This document shows, piece after piece, positions 27,327-37,896 of a stretch of DNA of 64,000 bases. The position numbers were made by a program, and so were the translations under genes. Source of the DNA: Roseiarcus sp963741405 (GTDB lineage: Bacteria; Pseudomonadota; Alphaproteobacteria; Rhizobiales; Beijerinckiaceae); NCBI GenBank assembly GCA_963741405.1, contig CAVUHX010000044.1:1-64000 (forward strand), in the 5' to 3' direction. Position 1 is the first letter of the stretch, and every line of letters starts with the position of its first letter. The notes beneath the pieces were generated by a model. The model was given only the letters and a program-made list of their open reading frames with translations. It searched no databases and was not told the DNA's origin.

Positions 27327-28340
27327 ATGAGCGGGCCGGCTCTCGATTTCATCCCGATCTGGACGCTGGTGCTCGGCGTCGGGGTGTTTCTCTACGTGCT
27401 GCTCGACGGCTTCGACCTCGGCGTCGGCATCCTCTACGGCTTCGCCCCGAACCGCGGCGCGCGCAATCTGGTGATGAATTCGATCGCGCCGGTCTGGGAC
27501 GGCAACGAGACCTGGCTCGTGCTCGGCGGCGTGGCGCTGCTCGCGGCCTTTCCGCTCGCCTTCGCGATCATCCTGCCGGCGGTCTATTTCCCGATCATCA
27601 TCATGCTGCTCGCGCTCGTCTTCCGCGGGGTGGCGTTCGAATTCCGCTACCGCGACTCCGAGCGCCGCACCTTCTGGGACCACGCGTTCTGCTACGGCTC
27701 GGCTCTCGGGGCTTTCGCGCAAGGGGTGGTGCTCGGCGCGTTCATCCAGGGTTTTCAGGTGGACGGGCGGCATTTCGCCGGGACGTCGCTCGACTGCTTC
27801 ACGCCGTTCTCGATTCTGACGGGCCTCGCGCTCGTCTTCGGTTACGCCCTGCTCGGCGCCGGGTGGCTCGTTCTGAAGACGGAACGACCGTTGCAGGATT
27901 GGGCGCGCAACCTAGGGCGCTACGCGCTTGCGGGCGTGCTGATCGCCATCGTGGCCGTGAGCGTCTGGACGCCGTTTGCGCAGCCGGCAATCGCCGCGCG
28001 CTGGTTCTCCTGGCCGAATATCGCGCTGCTCGCGCCGGTGCCGATCGTCACCGCGATCATCGCCTGGCTCGAATGGCGTACGCTCAACAACCGGTCCGAG
28101 GCCGCGCCCTTCGTCTTCGCCGTCGCCCTGTTCGTCATGTCCTATATCGGCATCGCGATCAGCCTCTTCCCGATGATCGTGCCCTACAAATACACGATCT
28201 GGGACGCGGCCGCGTCGCAGGCGACGCAGGCGTTTCTCCTCGTCGGCACGCTGTTCCTGCTGCCGGTGATCCTCATGTACACCGCCTGGTCGTACTGGGT
28301 GTTCCGCGGCAAGGTCCGGGCTGACCTGGGGTATCATTGA
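27327..28340 (+). CDS. cydB: Cytochrome bd-type (CIO) ubiquinol oxidase subunit II
   Basis: A 337-aa membrane protein. Family signature LLDGFDLGVGILYGFAP, SIAPVWDGNETWLVLGGVALLAAFP and FRGVAFEFRYR. QGFQVDGRHFAG matches the CIO subtype. Eight or nine helices. It pairs with subunit I in the same operon. No cydX or ABC transporter cydDC follows. Confidence 0.9.
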   Translation: MSGPALDFIPIWTLVLGVGVFLYVLLDGFDLGVGILYGFAPNRGARNLVMNSIAPVWDGNETWLVLGGVALLAAFPLAFAIILPAVYFPIIIMLLALVFRGVAFEFRYRDSERRTFWDHAFCYGSALGAFAQGVVLGAFIQGFQVDGRHFAGTSLDCFTPFSILTGLALVFGYALLGAGWLVLKTERPLQDWARNLGRYALAGVLIAIVAVSVWTPFAQPAIAARWFSWPNIALLAPVPIVTAIIAWLEWRTLNNRSEAAPFVFAVALFVMSYIGIAISLFPMIVPYKYTIWDAAASQATQAFLLVGTLFLLPVILMYTAWSYWVFRGKVRADLGYH

Positions 28341-28434
28341 GACATCGATCGCCCGGACGGTCATGTCCGCCGGAGCCGGCGCCGGCGGCGCGGCGTTCGC
28401 GTCGCCGCCGGCGCTCTGCGAGGCCTTCCGCTGC

Positions 28435-28853
28435 TTACGGAACGACCTCGACCACTCTGCGCGTCGACGGATCGACCAGCACCGGCGTGTCATCGACCAC
28501 CGTATATTCGTAACGGCTGACGCCGTATTCGGGCGGAACCGGGTAGAGCCTCACGCCTTCCGCCGGCAGGACTTCGCCGACCACCACATGCGGATGGCCC
28601 TCCCACCGTAGGACGGCACGTGCTCCTCGACGACATAGTGGTGGAACCGCGGCGCCATGGCGCCGGTCAGGCCTCCGACGATCCCGGCCGCTGCGCCGAG
28701 CGGCGCCCCGACCACCGCGCCGACGGCGCCCCCGACGGCTCCGGCGGTGGCCGCGCCGGCCGCAGCCCCAGCGCTCACCGGATTATCCTCGTCGGCATAG
28801 GCTGCCGCCGGCGCGCACGCCAAAAGAAGAGCAAAGATCAAAGCCTTGGACAT
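28435..28853 (-). CDS. DUF1236 secreted protein (one-base frameshift in sequence)
   Basis: Signal peptide MSKALIFALLLACAPAAAYA, a Gly/Ala-rich segment (AAGAATAGAVGGAVGAVVGA) of glycine-zipper type, then VEEHVPSY. At about 28610 the frame changes and the DUF1236 domain continues as HPHVVVGEVLPAEGVRLYPV and YTVVDDTPVLVDPSTRR. A single missing base between SY and WEGHPH explains it. The family is a common secreted protein of Rhizobiales of unknown function. The frameshift is probably a sequence error, since both halves look conserved. Confidence 0.7.
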
Positions 28854-29031
28854 AGACGTCTCCTGAAATGGAGGCCGGCGCGAGGCTGGCCGGCGGACTA
28901 ACGGTCGAGGCCGGGATCGGTTCCCGATAGTCAATGGTCTGTGCGGCGCCGAACTCCGGCTTCCAGCCAATCGGCCGCATTGCGCCGTTGCGCCAAAGAT
29001 CTGACAATGGAGCGCCGCAGGGAGAGCACCC

Positions 29032-30264
29032 GTGACCCAGTCAACACCTGTCTTCGACCTCGCGATCGCCGGCGGCGCAGCATCCGGACTGGCGCTCGCG
29101 GCGGCGGTCAAGCGCGCGCTCGGGGCAGGAACCTCCGTCGCCGTCATCGATCCGGGGCCGGCTCCCCGCTCCGATCCCGGCCGTCCGCTCCTGCGCACCG
29201 TGGCGATCGCCGCGGGGCCGCGCCAGCTCCTCGACAGCGTCGGCGCCTGGGCGGCGATCGCCCCGAAGGCTCAACCGATTCTGGCCATGGAAATCATGGA
29301 CGGAGAGGTGCGCGACGCGGTGCGGCTTCCCCATCTGCGCTTCGACGCCAAAGGCGACGGGCCGCTGGCCCATATGGCGTTCAATGACGATGTCGTCGCC
29401 GCGCTCTCGGAGCTTTGCGCTTCGCTCGGCGTCGAGCGCATCGCCGGATCGGCGATGAGCTGGAACCCGGGCAAACACGTCGCCCGGCTTGCGCTCGCCG
29501 ACGGCCGCTCTCTTCGCGCCCGCCTCGCCGTCGCGGCCGACGGGGCGCGCTCGAAGCTACGGGCGCTCGCCGCGATTCCCGCCTACGGCTGGGACTACGA
29601 CCAGTCCGGCATCGTCGCCACCATAGCGCATGAGCGCGACCACGAGGGCGTGGCCGAGCAGCATTTTTTGCCTGCCGGGCCTTTCGCCATCCTGCCGCTG
29701 CCCGGACGCCAGTCGAGCATCGTCTGGAACGAGCGCCGCGCCGACGCGCGCGCGCTCGTCGCGCTCGAGTCGGAAGACTTTTTGCGCCAGCTGGAACTGC
29801 GCTTCACGTTAAAGCTCGGTGAGCTTCGGCTCGCGTCGCCGGTCGAAGCCTTTCCGTTCCGCTTCCAGATCGCCCGCCGGTTCGTCGGCGAGCGGCTGGC
29901 GCTCATCGGCGACGCCGCGCATGTCGTCCATCCGATCGCCGGCCAGGGCCTCAATCTGGGCCTGCGCGACGTCGCGGCGCTCGCCGAGACGATCGTCGCC
30001 GAGATGCGGCTCGGCCTCGACCCCGGCGGACCGGCGCCGCTCGCCGCTTACGAGCGGGCGCGCCGCTTCGACGTCGCCGCCAGCGGCATGGGGATGGACG
30101 CGATGAACCGTCTCTTTTCCAACAACTTCGGCCCGCTTCGCCTGCTGCGCGACCTCGGCCTCAGGCTGGTCGACCGCGCACCGGCGCTGAAAGACCTCCT
30201 GATCGCCGAGGCGGGCGGCGCCGGACGCGACGCGCCGAAGCTTCTGCGCGGCCTCGCACTATGA
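29032..30264 (+). CDS. UbiH/UbiF/COQ6-family FAD hydroxylase
   Basis: A 410-aa protein starting GTG at 29032. FAD fold FDLAIAGGAASGLALAAAV (GxGxxG variant), mid motif ADGARSKLR and the C-terminal GERLALIGDAAHVVHPIAGQGLNLGLRD, which is the family hallmark. It would hydroxylate the ubiquinone ring. The stop overlaps the start of the trans-sulfuration gene (ATGA at 30261-30264), so the two are translated together. Confidence 0.85.
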   Translation: MTQSTPVFDLAIAGGAASGLALAAAVKRALGAGTSVAVIDPGPAPRSDPGRPLLRTVAIAAGPRQLLDSVGAWAAIAPKAQPILAMEIMDGEVRDAVRLPHLRFDAKGDGPLAHMAFNDDVVAALSELCASLGVERIAGSAMSWNPGKHVARLALADGRSLRARLAVAADGARSKLRALAAIPAYGWDYDQSGIVATIAHERDHEGVAEQHFLPAGPFAILPLPGRQSSIVWNERRADARALVALESEDFLRQLELRFTLKLGELRLASPVEAFPFRFQIARRFVGERLALIGDAAHVVHPIAGQGLNLGLRDVAALAETIVAEMRLGLDPGGPAPLAAYERARRFDVAASGMGMDAMNRLFSNNFGPLRLLRDLGLRLVDRAPALKDLLIAEAGGAGRDAPKLLRGLAL

Positions 30265-31411
30265 GCGCCGGCGGCGGCGCCTGGAGCTCGCGCACGCTCG
30301 CCGCCCAGGCGCTCGGCCGGATCGACGAGGGGACTGGCGCGATCGTGTCGCCGCTGCATCTCTCGACGACCTTTCAGCGCGACCCTGCCTACGCCGACTG
30401 GAGCGGCGACATCTACGGCCGGCCCGACAACCCCACGGTGCGGGAAGCCGAGGCGGTGATCGGCGCCCTCGAAGGCGCGGCGGCGACGCTCGCGCTCGGC
30501 TCGGGCATGTCGGCGGCGATCGCGCTCTTCCTGTCGCTCGGGCCCGGCGCGCAGATCGTCGCGCCGCGCCGCATGTACTGGGCTTTGCGCAACTGGCTCA
30601 CGAATGACGCGCCGGCGCACGGCATCGACGTCGGCCTTCTGCGACACCGAGGATCTGGCGGCGATCGCCGCTTCGATCGCGCCCTCTCGCACGAAGCTCG
30701 TATGGCTCGAGACGCCGAGTAACCCGATGTGGAGCGTCAGCGACATCGCCGGCGCGGCCGGCATCGCACACGCGGCCGGCGCGATTCTTGCGGTCGACTC
30801 GACCTCCGCGACGCCGGTCTTCACCCGGCCGCTCGCGCTCGGCGCCGACGTCGTCATGCATTCGGCGACGAAATACCTCAACGGCCATTCCGACGTTATC
30901 GCGGGCGCATTGTGCTTCGCCCGCACGGACGCGCTTGTTCGAGCGAGCGCGCGACATTCGCAAGGCGCACGGCCTCATCCTGCATCCGTTCGAGGCGTTC
31001 CTGCTGACGCGGGGCCTCAGGACGCTCGAATTGCGTGTCCGCGCCGCTGCGGCGAACGCGATGGAGCTCGCCAATCGCCTCTCCAATCACGCGGCCGTTT
31101 CGGAGGTGCTCTATCCCGGCCTGCCGCATCATCCCGGCCACGAGATCGCGCTGCGGCAGATGGAGGGCGGCTTCGGCGGCATGCTGTCGATCCGCGTCCG
31201 CGGCGGCGCCGAAGCGGCGATCGCCGCCGCGGCGCGCGTCGCCTTGTGGAAGCGCGCCACCTCGCTCGGCGGCGTCGAATCGCTCATCGAGCATCGCTCC
31301 TCCTACGAAGGCCCCCACTCGCCCTGCCCGCCCGATCTCCTGCGCCTTTCGGCGGGAATCGAGGACGTCGAGGACCTGTGGCGCGACCTGGATCAGGCGC
31401 TGGGCCGGTAG
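30261..31411 (+). CDS. Trans-sulfuration PLP enzyme, MetB/MetC family (two frameshifts in sequence)
   Basis: Three reading frames together spell one ~383-aa enzyme: IVSPLHLSTTFQRDPAY and GSGMSAAIALFLSLGPG (frame 1); LVWLETPSNPMWSVSDI, AVDSTSATPVFTRPLALGAD and VMHSATKYLNGHSDVIAGAL with the PLP Lys (frame 2); then HGLILHPFEAFLLTRGLRTL and SLGGVESLIEHRSS (frame 3). The breaks are near 30635 and 30940, each explained by one extra base (GTCGGCC for GTCGCC; CTTGTTC for CTGTTC). It forms or cleaves cystathionine-type thioethers in Met/Cys metabolism. Likely functional in the organism. Confidence 0.75.
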
Positions 31412-31971
31412 CGGGTTCTCCAGGTCGTCGCCGTTCGGGCGGCTGGAGCGCATTGTCGTCGATATCGCGGCAGCCGGCCGCAGCGAATTCGCCACCGCCG
31501 ACGGCTCGGCGCTGGCGATCGCCTGCACGGCGGACGCAGACGCGATCAAGATCGCCTCCCAGCGTCACTCCCGCGTTTCCGTCACGCCCTGAGCGCTGGC
31601 CGAGAAGCCGGAAACCTCAAGGCCGCGACCAAGGAAGCGCGGCCTTCTCGTTTCCCTGCGACCGTCCCCGTCTTTGACGCCCGCCAATGGGCTCTTTGCC
31701 GACCTCCCGCCGGGAATCCGACTGGCGCCGCACTGCGCGCCAGTCACACTAACGACGCAAACGGCCGTCACGTCGAAGCGTTCAAGGAACGTTCATTCGC
31801 GTCGTGATTCTCTGGAGATGCGCGCTTGCCCGCAAGCGCCCCGCAAGCCTCAAAGCGGGCATGGCGCCGGCGTCTGACGAGAGGCGCCCGCCAAAGGGAA
31901 ACGACCTTCGCGATGCGCTCCTGATTGCTCTCGACCCCCTTGTGTCGGCAAACCGGAGAGGAGCTTTGTTG
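31412..31971. other. Gap with a terminator and no supported gene
   Basis: 560 bp. A short frame just after the PLP gene (LERIVVDIAAAGRSEFATAD, up to 31592) is open but has no convincing start or family. A strong hairpin lies at 31619-31646. The rest, up to the RBS of the YXWGXW gene, shows nothing I can name. Confidence 0.35.
31619..31655 (+). terminator. Rho-independent-like terminator
   Basis: Nine-base stem AAGGCCGCG (31619-31627) and CGCGGCCTT (31638-31646), 10-base loop, followed by CTCGTTT. Positioned to end the ubiH-like/PLP operon. Confidence 0.6.
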
Positions 31972-33324
31972 ATGCATTGTCTTTGGCGCACAGCCGCCGC
32001 GCTGCTGATCGGCATGTCAACCCCGGTTGCTCTCGTCGCGTCGGCGCTCGCTCAATCCTGCGTCTGTCCGCCGGTCGGCGCCGCTTTTTCGGGGCCGGTC
32101 ATCCAGGCCGAAGAACCGCCGCCGCCACTGCCCGAATACGAGCAGCCGCCGATGCCGGCGCCCGGCTACCAGTGGACGCCCGGCTACTGGGCCTGGAACA
32201 ATACCGACTATTACTGGGTGCCGGGCGTCTGGGTCGAGCCGCCGCGAGTCGCAGTCCTGTGGACCCCGCCCTACTGGGGCTTCGTCGCCGGCGTCTACAT
32301 GTTCCACCCCGGCTACTGGGCGCCCCATGTCGGCTTCTACGGCGGGATCAACTACGGCTTCGGCTACGGCGGCAACGGTTACGCGGGCGGCCGCTGGGAC
32401 AACGGGCGGTTCTTCTACAATCGGGCCGTCAACAATTTCGGCGCCGTCCATGTCGGCGCCACATACGACGCCCCGGTGACCATCAACCGGACGAACATCC
32501 CCAACGTCAGCTACAACGGCGGCCAGGGAGGGCTCCAGGTCAAGCCCACGCCCGAACAGGAACAGGTCGTCGCCGAACCGCACGTCCCGGCGACTCCGGC
32601 TCAGATCAGCCATGTCCGCACGGCGAGCGTGAACCCGGAGCAGTTCCGGTTCGCCAACCAGGGGAAGCCCGCGGTCGCGGCGACGCCGCGTCCCGGCGAC
32701 CTCAAGGGCCCCGGCGTCGTTCCGGCGAAGGCCCCCGGCGCGGCGCAGCTCGCTCCCGTCCCGAACGTGGCGCCGAAGGCTGAGGAAAAGCCGGCGCCGG
32801 GCGGCAAGCCGCTTCCGGGCGTCACGACGCCGCCAGGAGGCAAGCCGCTTCCGGGGGTACAGACGCCCGCCTCGGGTCTGACCCTTCCGGCGGAAAGACC
32901 GCTCGCGGCCGAGCCGCTCAATAAGCCGGAGGAAAAGCTGGGCCCCGGCGCGAAGCCTTCCGGCGCCCCGGCTCAGGAAAAGGCGCAGGAGAAGCCTTTG
33001 CCGGGCGGTGCGGCGAAGCCGCCGGCCGTCGAGATGCCGAAAGGGCTCGAGAAACCGCGGAGCCTCGAGAAGCCCATGGAAACGCCCAAGGCGTTGGAGA
33101 AGCCGCAAGGTCCGGCGAAGCCTCCGGCCGGTGGAAAGCCCATGGTTCCTGCCCTATCCGGCGGGCCGCCGCGCCCCGGGTCGGCGCCGATCGGGCAACC
33201 GCGCCCGGCGCTCGCGCCGAACCCTTTGCCGAAGGGTCCGCCCGCCGCGGCGGAGCGGAAGCCTGAACCAGTCGGCAAGGCGCGCGGATGCGGCAAGCCC
33301 GGACTGCCGGCCTGCCCGAAATGA
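31972..33324 (+). CDS. YXWGXW-repeat secreted protein with Pro/Lys-rich tail
   Basis: A 450-aa protein with a signal peptide (ATG at 31972, RBS GGAGAGGAG; cleavage near ALAQSC). A Tyr/Trp-rich region (about residues 60-150) contains GYQWTPGYWAWNNTDYYWVP and PPYWGFVAGVYMFHPGYWAPH, the YXWGXW family pattern. The last ~250 residues are Pro/Lys/Gly-rich, with repeats such as GGKPLPGV and EKP. Likely a cell-envelope or surface protein; function unknown. Confidence 0.8.
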   Translation: MHCLWRTAAALLIGMSTPVALVASALAQSCVCPPVGAAFSGPVIQAEEPPPPLPEYEQPPMPAPGYQWTPGYWAWNNTDYYWVPGVWVEPPRVAVLWTPPYWGFVAGVYMFHPGYWAPHVGFYGGINYGFGYGGNGYAGGRWDNGRFFYNRAVNNFGAVHVGATYDAPVTINRTNIPNVSYNGGQGGLQVKPTPEQEQVVAEPHVPATPAQISHVRTASVNPEQFRFANQGKPAVAATPRPGDLKGPGVVPAKAPGAAQLAPVPNVAPKAEEKPAPGGKPLPGVTTPPGGKPLPGVQTPASGLTLPAERPLAAEPLNKPEEKLGPGAKPSGAPAQEKAQEKPLPGGAAKPPAVEMPKGLEKPRSLEKPMETPKALEKPQGPAKPPAGGKPMVPALSGGPPRPGSAPIGQPRPALAPNPLPKGPPAAAERKPEPVGKARGCGKPGLPACPK

Positions 33325-33415
33325 TCAATCCGGAGGCAGGGCTTCGGCCCTCCTTCGTCTGACCGGATTCCCTTTCTTTGCCGAGGCCCGCCGAATTCGG
33401 CTAAACGGCTTGCGC

Positions 33416-35000
33416 ATGTCGCGCATGGTCCGAAACATTTTCTCCGTCGGCGGCTGGACGATCGTCTCGCGGCTGACGGGGTTCCTGCGCGACATGGCGC
33501 TGGCGGCGCTGCTCGGCGGGGGCGCGCTGAACGACGCCTATGTCGCGGCGATCAAGCTGCCGAACCAGTTTCGGCAGATTTTCGGCGAGGGCTCGTTCAA
33601 TGCGGCCTACTTGCCAACCTATACGAGAGTGCTCGAGACGCAAGGGACACGAGGAAGCGGGCCGTTTCGCGAGCCAGGTGTTCACGCTCCTCCTCCTGTC
33701 GCAGGTCGCGCTTCTCGGCCTCGTCTATCTCGACATGCCGCTGCTGGTGGAGCTGACCTCGCCCGGCTTTGTCAGCCAGCCGGATAAATTCGCCCACGCG
33801 GTCGAGATGTCGCGGATCATGTTCCCCTACATCTCGTTCATCGCGGTGTTCGCGCTGCACCAGGGCACGCTCAACGCCAACAATTCCTGGAGCATACCTG
33901 CCTCCGCGCCGGCGGCGGCCAACGTCTGCATGATCGCCTTTCTGGCCTTCGCCGCTTTCTTTCCGAAGATTTCGCCGGGCGTCGCCAGCATGGCCAGCTG
34001 GGGCTTTCTCGCCTCGGGCGCGACGCAGCTCGTCATCGCCATGGCCGACGCGCGACGGCGCGGCCTGCTCGAGCGGTTGATCTGGCCGCGCTGGACGCCG
34101 GAGGTCAGGCAATTCTTCTGGATGCTGGGGCCCGCGATCGGCATTTCGGCGAGCTATCAGATCGGGGCGCTGGCCGATCAGATCATCGGCTCCCTGCTGC
34201 CGACCGGCGGCCTCTCCGCCATCAGCTACGCCGACCGCCTGTATCAGCTGCCGGGCGGCGTCATCGTCATCGCCACCGGGTCCGTGCTGCTCAAGGAGAT
34301 GTCGATGCTCATCGCCCGAGGCGACACCGAGGCCGCGCTCAATGCGCAGAACCGGGCCGCTTCGCTGACCGTCGCGCTTGGCGCCCCCTTCGTCGTCGTC
34401 TTTTTGCTGATTCCCGACCTGATCATCGGCGCAGCCTTCGAGCACGGCGCCTTCAAGGCCAGTGCGACCCATCAGGCGGCCGCCGTGCTCGCCGCCTATT
34501 CGGTCGGCATGCCGGCCTTGTTCGTCGACCGGATCGTTTCGGCGAGCTTCCTGTCGCGCGGCGACACCGCGACCCCGATGAAGGTCACGCTAGTTGGCGT
34601 CGCGCTCAACGTCCTGCTCAAGATCGCGCTCTACAGGCCGCTCGGCGCGCCCGGCCTGGCGCTTGCCACCGCCGCGGGCCTTTGGGTCAAGGTGGCTGGC
34701 GTCTATGCCTTGGCGCGGGGCCGCGGCTGGACAGCGCCGGACGAGCGCTTCATCGCCACCGCGGCCGCGACGCTGTTCGCTGGCGGCGCACTGGCGCTGG
34801 CGCTCACCCTCGCTGACGAGCCGCTCGCCTCGACGCTTTCGCATCTGCCGCGCTTCGCCCGGGAGACGCGGCTGCTCATCCTGACGATCGTCGGAGTCGC
34901 GGTCTATTTTCCGGCGCTGGGCGCCGGAATGTGGCTCGCCGGCGCGGCCCCCAGGGACCTCCTCGGACGGACGCGGAACGCGCTGAAGCGCGGGCGATAG
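33416..35000 (+). CDS. murJ: Lipid II flippase MurJ/MviN (one-base frameshift in sequence)
   Basis: Begins MSRMVRNIFSVGGWTIVSRLTGFLRD and contains NDAYVAAIKLPNQFRQIFGEGSFNAAYLP, the conserved MurJ start. Near 33640 the frame changes and continues HEEAGRFASQVFTLLLLSQ through about 13 further membrane helices to 35000. The span equals 528 codons plus one base, so one extra base (around GGGACACGAGG) explains the break. MurJ flips lipid II across the inner membrane and is essential, so the frameshift is probably a sequence error. Confidence 0.9.
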
Positions 35001-35085
35001 CGGCGGGAGGCCAAGGCGACCGGCGATGGCGCTTGACGGAAGCGCCGACAGGGCTTCCTCTTGCCCCTCACGGACGAGGTCTCCC

Positions 35086-36255
35086 ATGAGCGTGTTGGCG
35101 CGCGACGTCGCGCAGGAGTTTGGCGGCCGCTTCGGCCGCGTGGCGAAAGTCAGCCGCGCGCCGGGCCGGGTCAACCTGATCGGCGAGCACACCGACTACA
35201 ACGACGGCTTCGTCATGCCGGCGGCGCTCGAATTCGCCACCCTGGTCGCGGCCGCCCCGCGGGCTGACCGGCGCCTTCGGGTCTATTCGATGATCATGGA
35301 CGAATCGCGCGAGTTCGACCTCGACGCGCCTTCGGCGGGCGGCCGGCACGAATGGTCGGACTATGTGTTCGGCGTCGCCGTGATGCTGGAGAAGGGTGGA
35401 CGGCGGCTTTCCGGCTCCGATCTCGTCGTCTTCACCGACGTGCCCCTCGGCTCGGGCCTGAGTTCCTCGGCCGCGCTCGAAGTGAGCGTCGCGCATGCGC
35501 TGGTGACCGCGGCCGGACTGCCGTTCGAGCCGATCGAAATCGCCAAGGTCTGCCAGCGGGCGGAAAACGACTATGTCGGCATGCGTTGCGGCATCATGGA
35601 CCAGTATGTCTCGGCCTGCGGCCTCGCCGGCAACGCGCTCTTGATCGACTGCCGCTCGCTCGAATCGCGCAACGTTCCGATCGCGCCGAACCTGAGGCTC
35701 CTGATCGCCAACTCCAACGTGCGTCACCAGCATGCGGGCGGCGAATACAACGCCCGCCGCGAGGCCTGCGAAGAGGGCGTGCGGCTGCTGCGTCCCTATC
35801 TCGGCCCGATCGCCGCCCTGCGCGACGTGACCCCGGCCGACCTCGAGCGTCATCGTCGCGTGCTGCCGGAACTCGTCTATCGCCGCTGCCGGCACATCGT
35901 CACCGAGAACGCCCGCGTTCTCGAAGCCGAACGAGCGCTGAGGGCCGGCGATTTCGCCGCCTGCGGCGCGGCGATGAACGCCTCGCACGCGTCGATGCGC
36001 GACGACTTCGAGATCACCTGCCCGGAGATCGACTTCCTCGCCGGCCTTGTGCAGGGCGAGCCCGGCGTCTACGGCTCGCGCATGACGGGCGGCGGCTTCG
36101 GCGGCTGCACGGTGAGCCTGATCGAAAAGGACGCGGTCGAGCGCGTGTCGCGACACATCCTCGAGGCCTATCCGGTCGGGGCCGGGCGCGATGCTGACGT
36201 GTTCGACTGCTCGCCCTCCGACGGCGCCGGCCTCGTCCCGCTGGAAGGGGGCTAG
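35086..36255 (+). CDS. galK: Galactokinase
   Basis: A 389-aa GHMP kinase. VSRAPGRVNLIGEHTDYNDGFVMP is the galactokinase signature, DVPLGSGLSSSAALEVSVAHAL the ATP-binding GHMP motif 2, and RMTGGGFGGCTVSL the C-terminal motif. ATG at 35086. It phosphorylates galactose to galactose-1-phosphate for the Leloir pathway; galT follows 4 bp downstream. Confidence 0.95.
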   Translation: MSVLARDVAQEFGGRFGRVAKVSRAPGRVNLIGEHTDYNDGFVMPAALEFATLVAAAPRADRRLRVYSMIMDESREFDLDAPSAGGRHEWSDYVFGVAVMLEKGGRRLSGSDLVVFTDVPLGSGLSSSAALEVSVAHALVTAAGLPFEPIEIAKVCQRAENDYVGMRCGIMDQYVSACGLAGNALLIDCRSLESRNVPIAPNLRLLIANSNVRHQHAGGEYNARREACEEGVRLLRPYLGPIAALRDVTPADLERHRRVLPELVYRRCRHIVTENARVLEAERALRAGDFAACGAAMNASHASMRDDFEITCPEIDFLAGLVQGEPGVYGSRMTGGGFGGCTVSLIEKDAVERVSRHILEAYPVGAGRDADVFDCSPSDGAGLVPLEGG

Positions 36256-36259
36256 ATCC

Positions 36260-37285
36260 GTGGTCGGGCTCGATCTCGGCGAGATTTCGCACCGCCGCCT
36301 CAATCCGCTCACCGGCGAATGGACGCTCGTCTCGCCGCACCGGATGAAGCGCCCGTGGCAGGGAAAGCGCGAGGCGGTCGCCGGCGCGCCGTCGGTCGCC
36401 CATGATCCGAATTGCTATCTCTGTCCCAGCAACCTCCGCGCCAACGGAGCGCGCAATCCGGACTATCGGCACACGTTCGTGTTCGACAACGACTTCGCCG
36501 CACTCCATCTGGACGCGCCGGCGGAGCGGAACGAGGACGGGCTCATCGTGGCGGAAGGCGAATCCGGCCTCTGCCGCGTGCTCTGCTTCTCGCCGCGCCA
36601 CGACCTGACGCTGGCGCAGATGGACGTCGCCGACATCGAGCGCGTGGTCGACGTCTGGGTCGAAGAGACGATCAATCTCGGCGCGCGCGGAGACATCGCC
36701 TCCGTCCAGATCTTCGAGAACCGCGGCGAGATCATGGGCTGCTCGAACCCGCATCCGCACGGCCAGATCTGGGCGACGCGCCATCTGCCGAACGAGCTCG
36801 AGAAGGAGACGCGTTCGCAGACCGACTATCTCCTGAAACACGGCCGGGTCCTGCTCCTCGACTATCTCGGGCAGGAGCTCGAGCGCGGCGAGCGGATCGT
36901 GTTCACCAACGAGCATTTCGTCGTGCTGGTTCCCTTCTGGGCAGTCTGGCCGTTCGAAACGATGATCCTGCCGCGGCGCCGGATCGGCGGTTTCGACGAG
37001 CTTAAGGCCGCCGAGAGGCCGGCGCTGGCCAGCGCGCTGTCCGAGCTCACGCGGCGCTACGACCGGCTGTTCGGGGTGTCGTTTCCCTATTCGATGGGCT
37101 TCCACCAGAGGCCGGCCGGCGGCGCGGTGCACGCCGAATGGCAGATGCACGCGCATTTCTATCCGCCGCTCCTGCGCTCGGCGACGGTGAAGAAATTCAT
37201 GGTCGGCTTCGAGATGCTGGGTTCGCCCCAGCGCGACCTCACGCCCGAAGCGGCGGCGGCGCGGCTGAGAGAAACGGCGGAATAA
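36260..37285 (+). CDS. galT: Galactose-1-phosphate uridylyltransferase
   Basis: A 341-aa protein, GTG start at 36260. Zinc-site CYLCPSN, active-site GCSNPHPHGQIWA with the H-P-H nucleophile, GFHQRPAGG and EWQMHAHFYPPLLRS. It exchanges UMP between UDP-glucose and galactose-1-phosphate. It forms an operon with galK; no galE or galactose transporter is nearby. Confidence 0.95.
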   Translation: MVGLDLGEISHRRLNPLTGEWTLVSPHRMKRPWQGKREAVAGAPSVAHDPNCYLCPSNLRANGARNPDYRHTFVFDNDFAALHLDAPAERNEDGLIVAEGESGLCRVLCFSPRHDLTLAQMDVADIERVVDVWVEETINLGARGDIASVQIFENRGEIMGCSNPHPHGQIWATRHLPNELEKETRSQTDYLLKHGRVLLLDYLGQELERGERIVFTNEHFVVLVPFWAVWPFETMILPRRRIGGFDELKAAERPALASALSELTRRYDRLFGVSFPYSMGFHQRPAGGAVHAEWQMHAHFYPPLLRSATVKKFMVGFEMLGSPQRDLTPEAAAARLRETAE

Positions 37286-37311
37286 ACTCATCGACGCAGG
37301 GGAGACGGGTC

Positions 37312-37896
37312 ATGAGCACGCCTGGTCCTGAAGAAGCAAAGAGCGGCGCGATCGAGATCGCAGGTTACGCCATCGTTTCGGACGACGACAGGATCGCCGG
37401 CGCCGACGGGCTCGTGCCTCCTGCCCTGCGCAATGAAAAGGACTGGACCTACTACCAGAACGCGCTGGCGCACTCGGATCTGATCGTGTTCGGCCATCGC
37501 AGCCACCGGTTCGAGCCGAACGAACGGGGCGACCGGCGTCTCGTGGTCTGGAGCGCCCCGACCGGCCTCCTTCAGCGCGATGACGCCTGGTGGTGGAACC
37601 CGTCGGTAATGAGCTGGAAGGATGTCGCACAGCAATTGCTGCCGCAAGGCGGCCGCGTGGCGGCGCCGGGCGGGCAAGGCGTCTTCGATCTCTTCCTCGA
37701 GATCGGCTACGACGCCTTCCATCTGTCGCGCGCGCATGGCGTCGAACTCCCCGGGGGTCGAGCGATCTTTTCCGCCTGCGACACGGGACTGTCGGCTGAA
37801 GCCGTGCTCGCCAAGGCCGGCCTGCACGTAAGTGAAACAATCGCGCTCGACCCGGCGCACGGGGTCGAAACGACGATCTGGCGCGCGGCTCGGTAG
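37312..37896 (+). CDS. Dihydrofolate-reductase-like protein
   Basis: A 194-aa protein. The opening strand GYAIVSDDDRIAG and LALAHSDLIVFGHRSH-type block (ALAHSDLIVFGHRSHRF) resemble the DHFR/RibD-C fold, in which the strand carrying G-R-x-T contacts NADPH. The later RVAAPGGQGVFDLFLEIGYDAFHLSRA matches the GGxxLV-type motif near the nicotinamide site. ATG at 37312, RBS GGGGAGA, 26 bp after galT. Substrate unknown. Confidence 0.55.
   Translation: MSTPGPEEAKSGAIEIAGYAIVSDDDRIAGADGLVPPALRNEKDWTYYQNALAHSDLIVFGHRSHRFEPNERGDRRLVVWSAPTGLLQRDDAWWWNPSVMSWKDVAQQLLPQGGRVAAPGGQGVFDLFLEIGYDAFHLSRAHGVELPGGRAIFSACDTGLSAEAVLAKAGLHVSETIALDPAHGVETTIWRAAR

Noticed and set aside
28341..28434. A cydX-like small subunit after cydB
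   Set aside because: No short frame with an RBS and a single membrane helix was found downstream of cydB.
31412..31592. Short frame LERIVVDIAAAGRSEF... after the PLP gene
   Set aside because: No start codon with RBS and no family; it is continuous with the third metC-like frame environment and may be non-coding.
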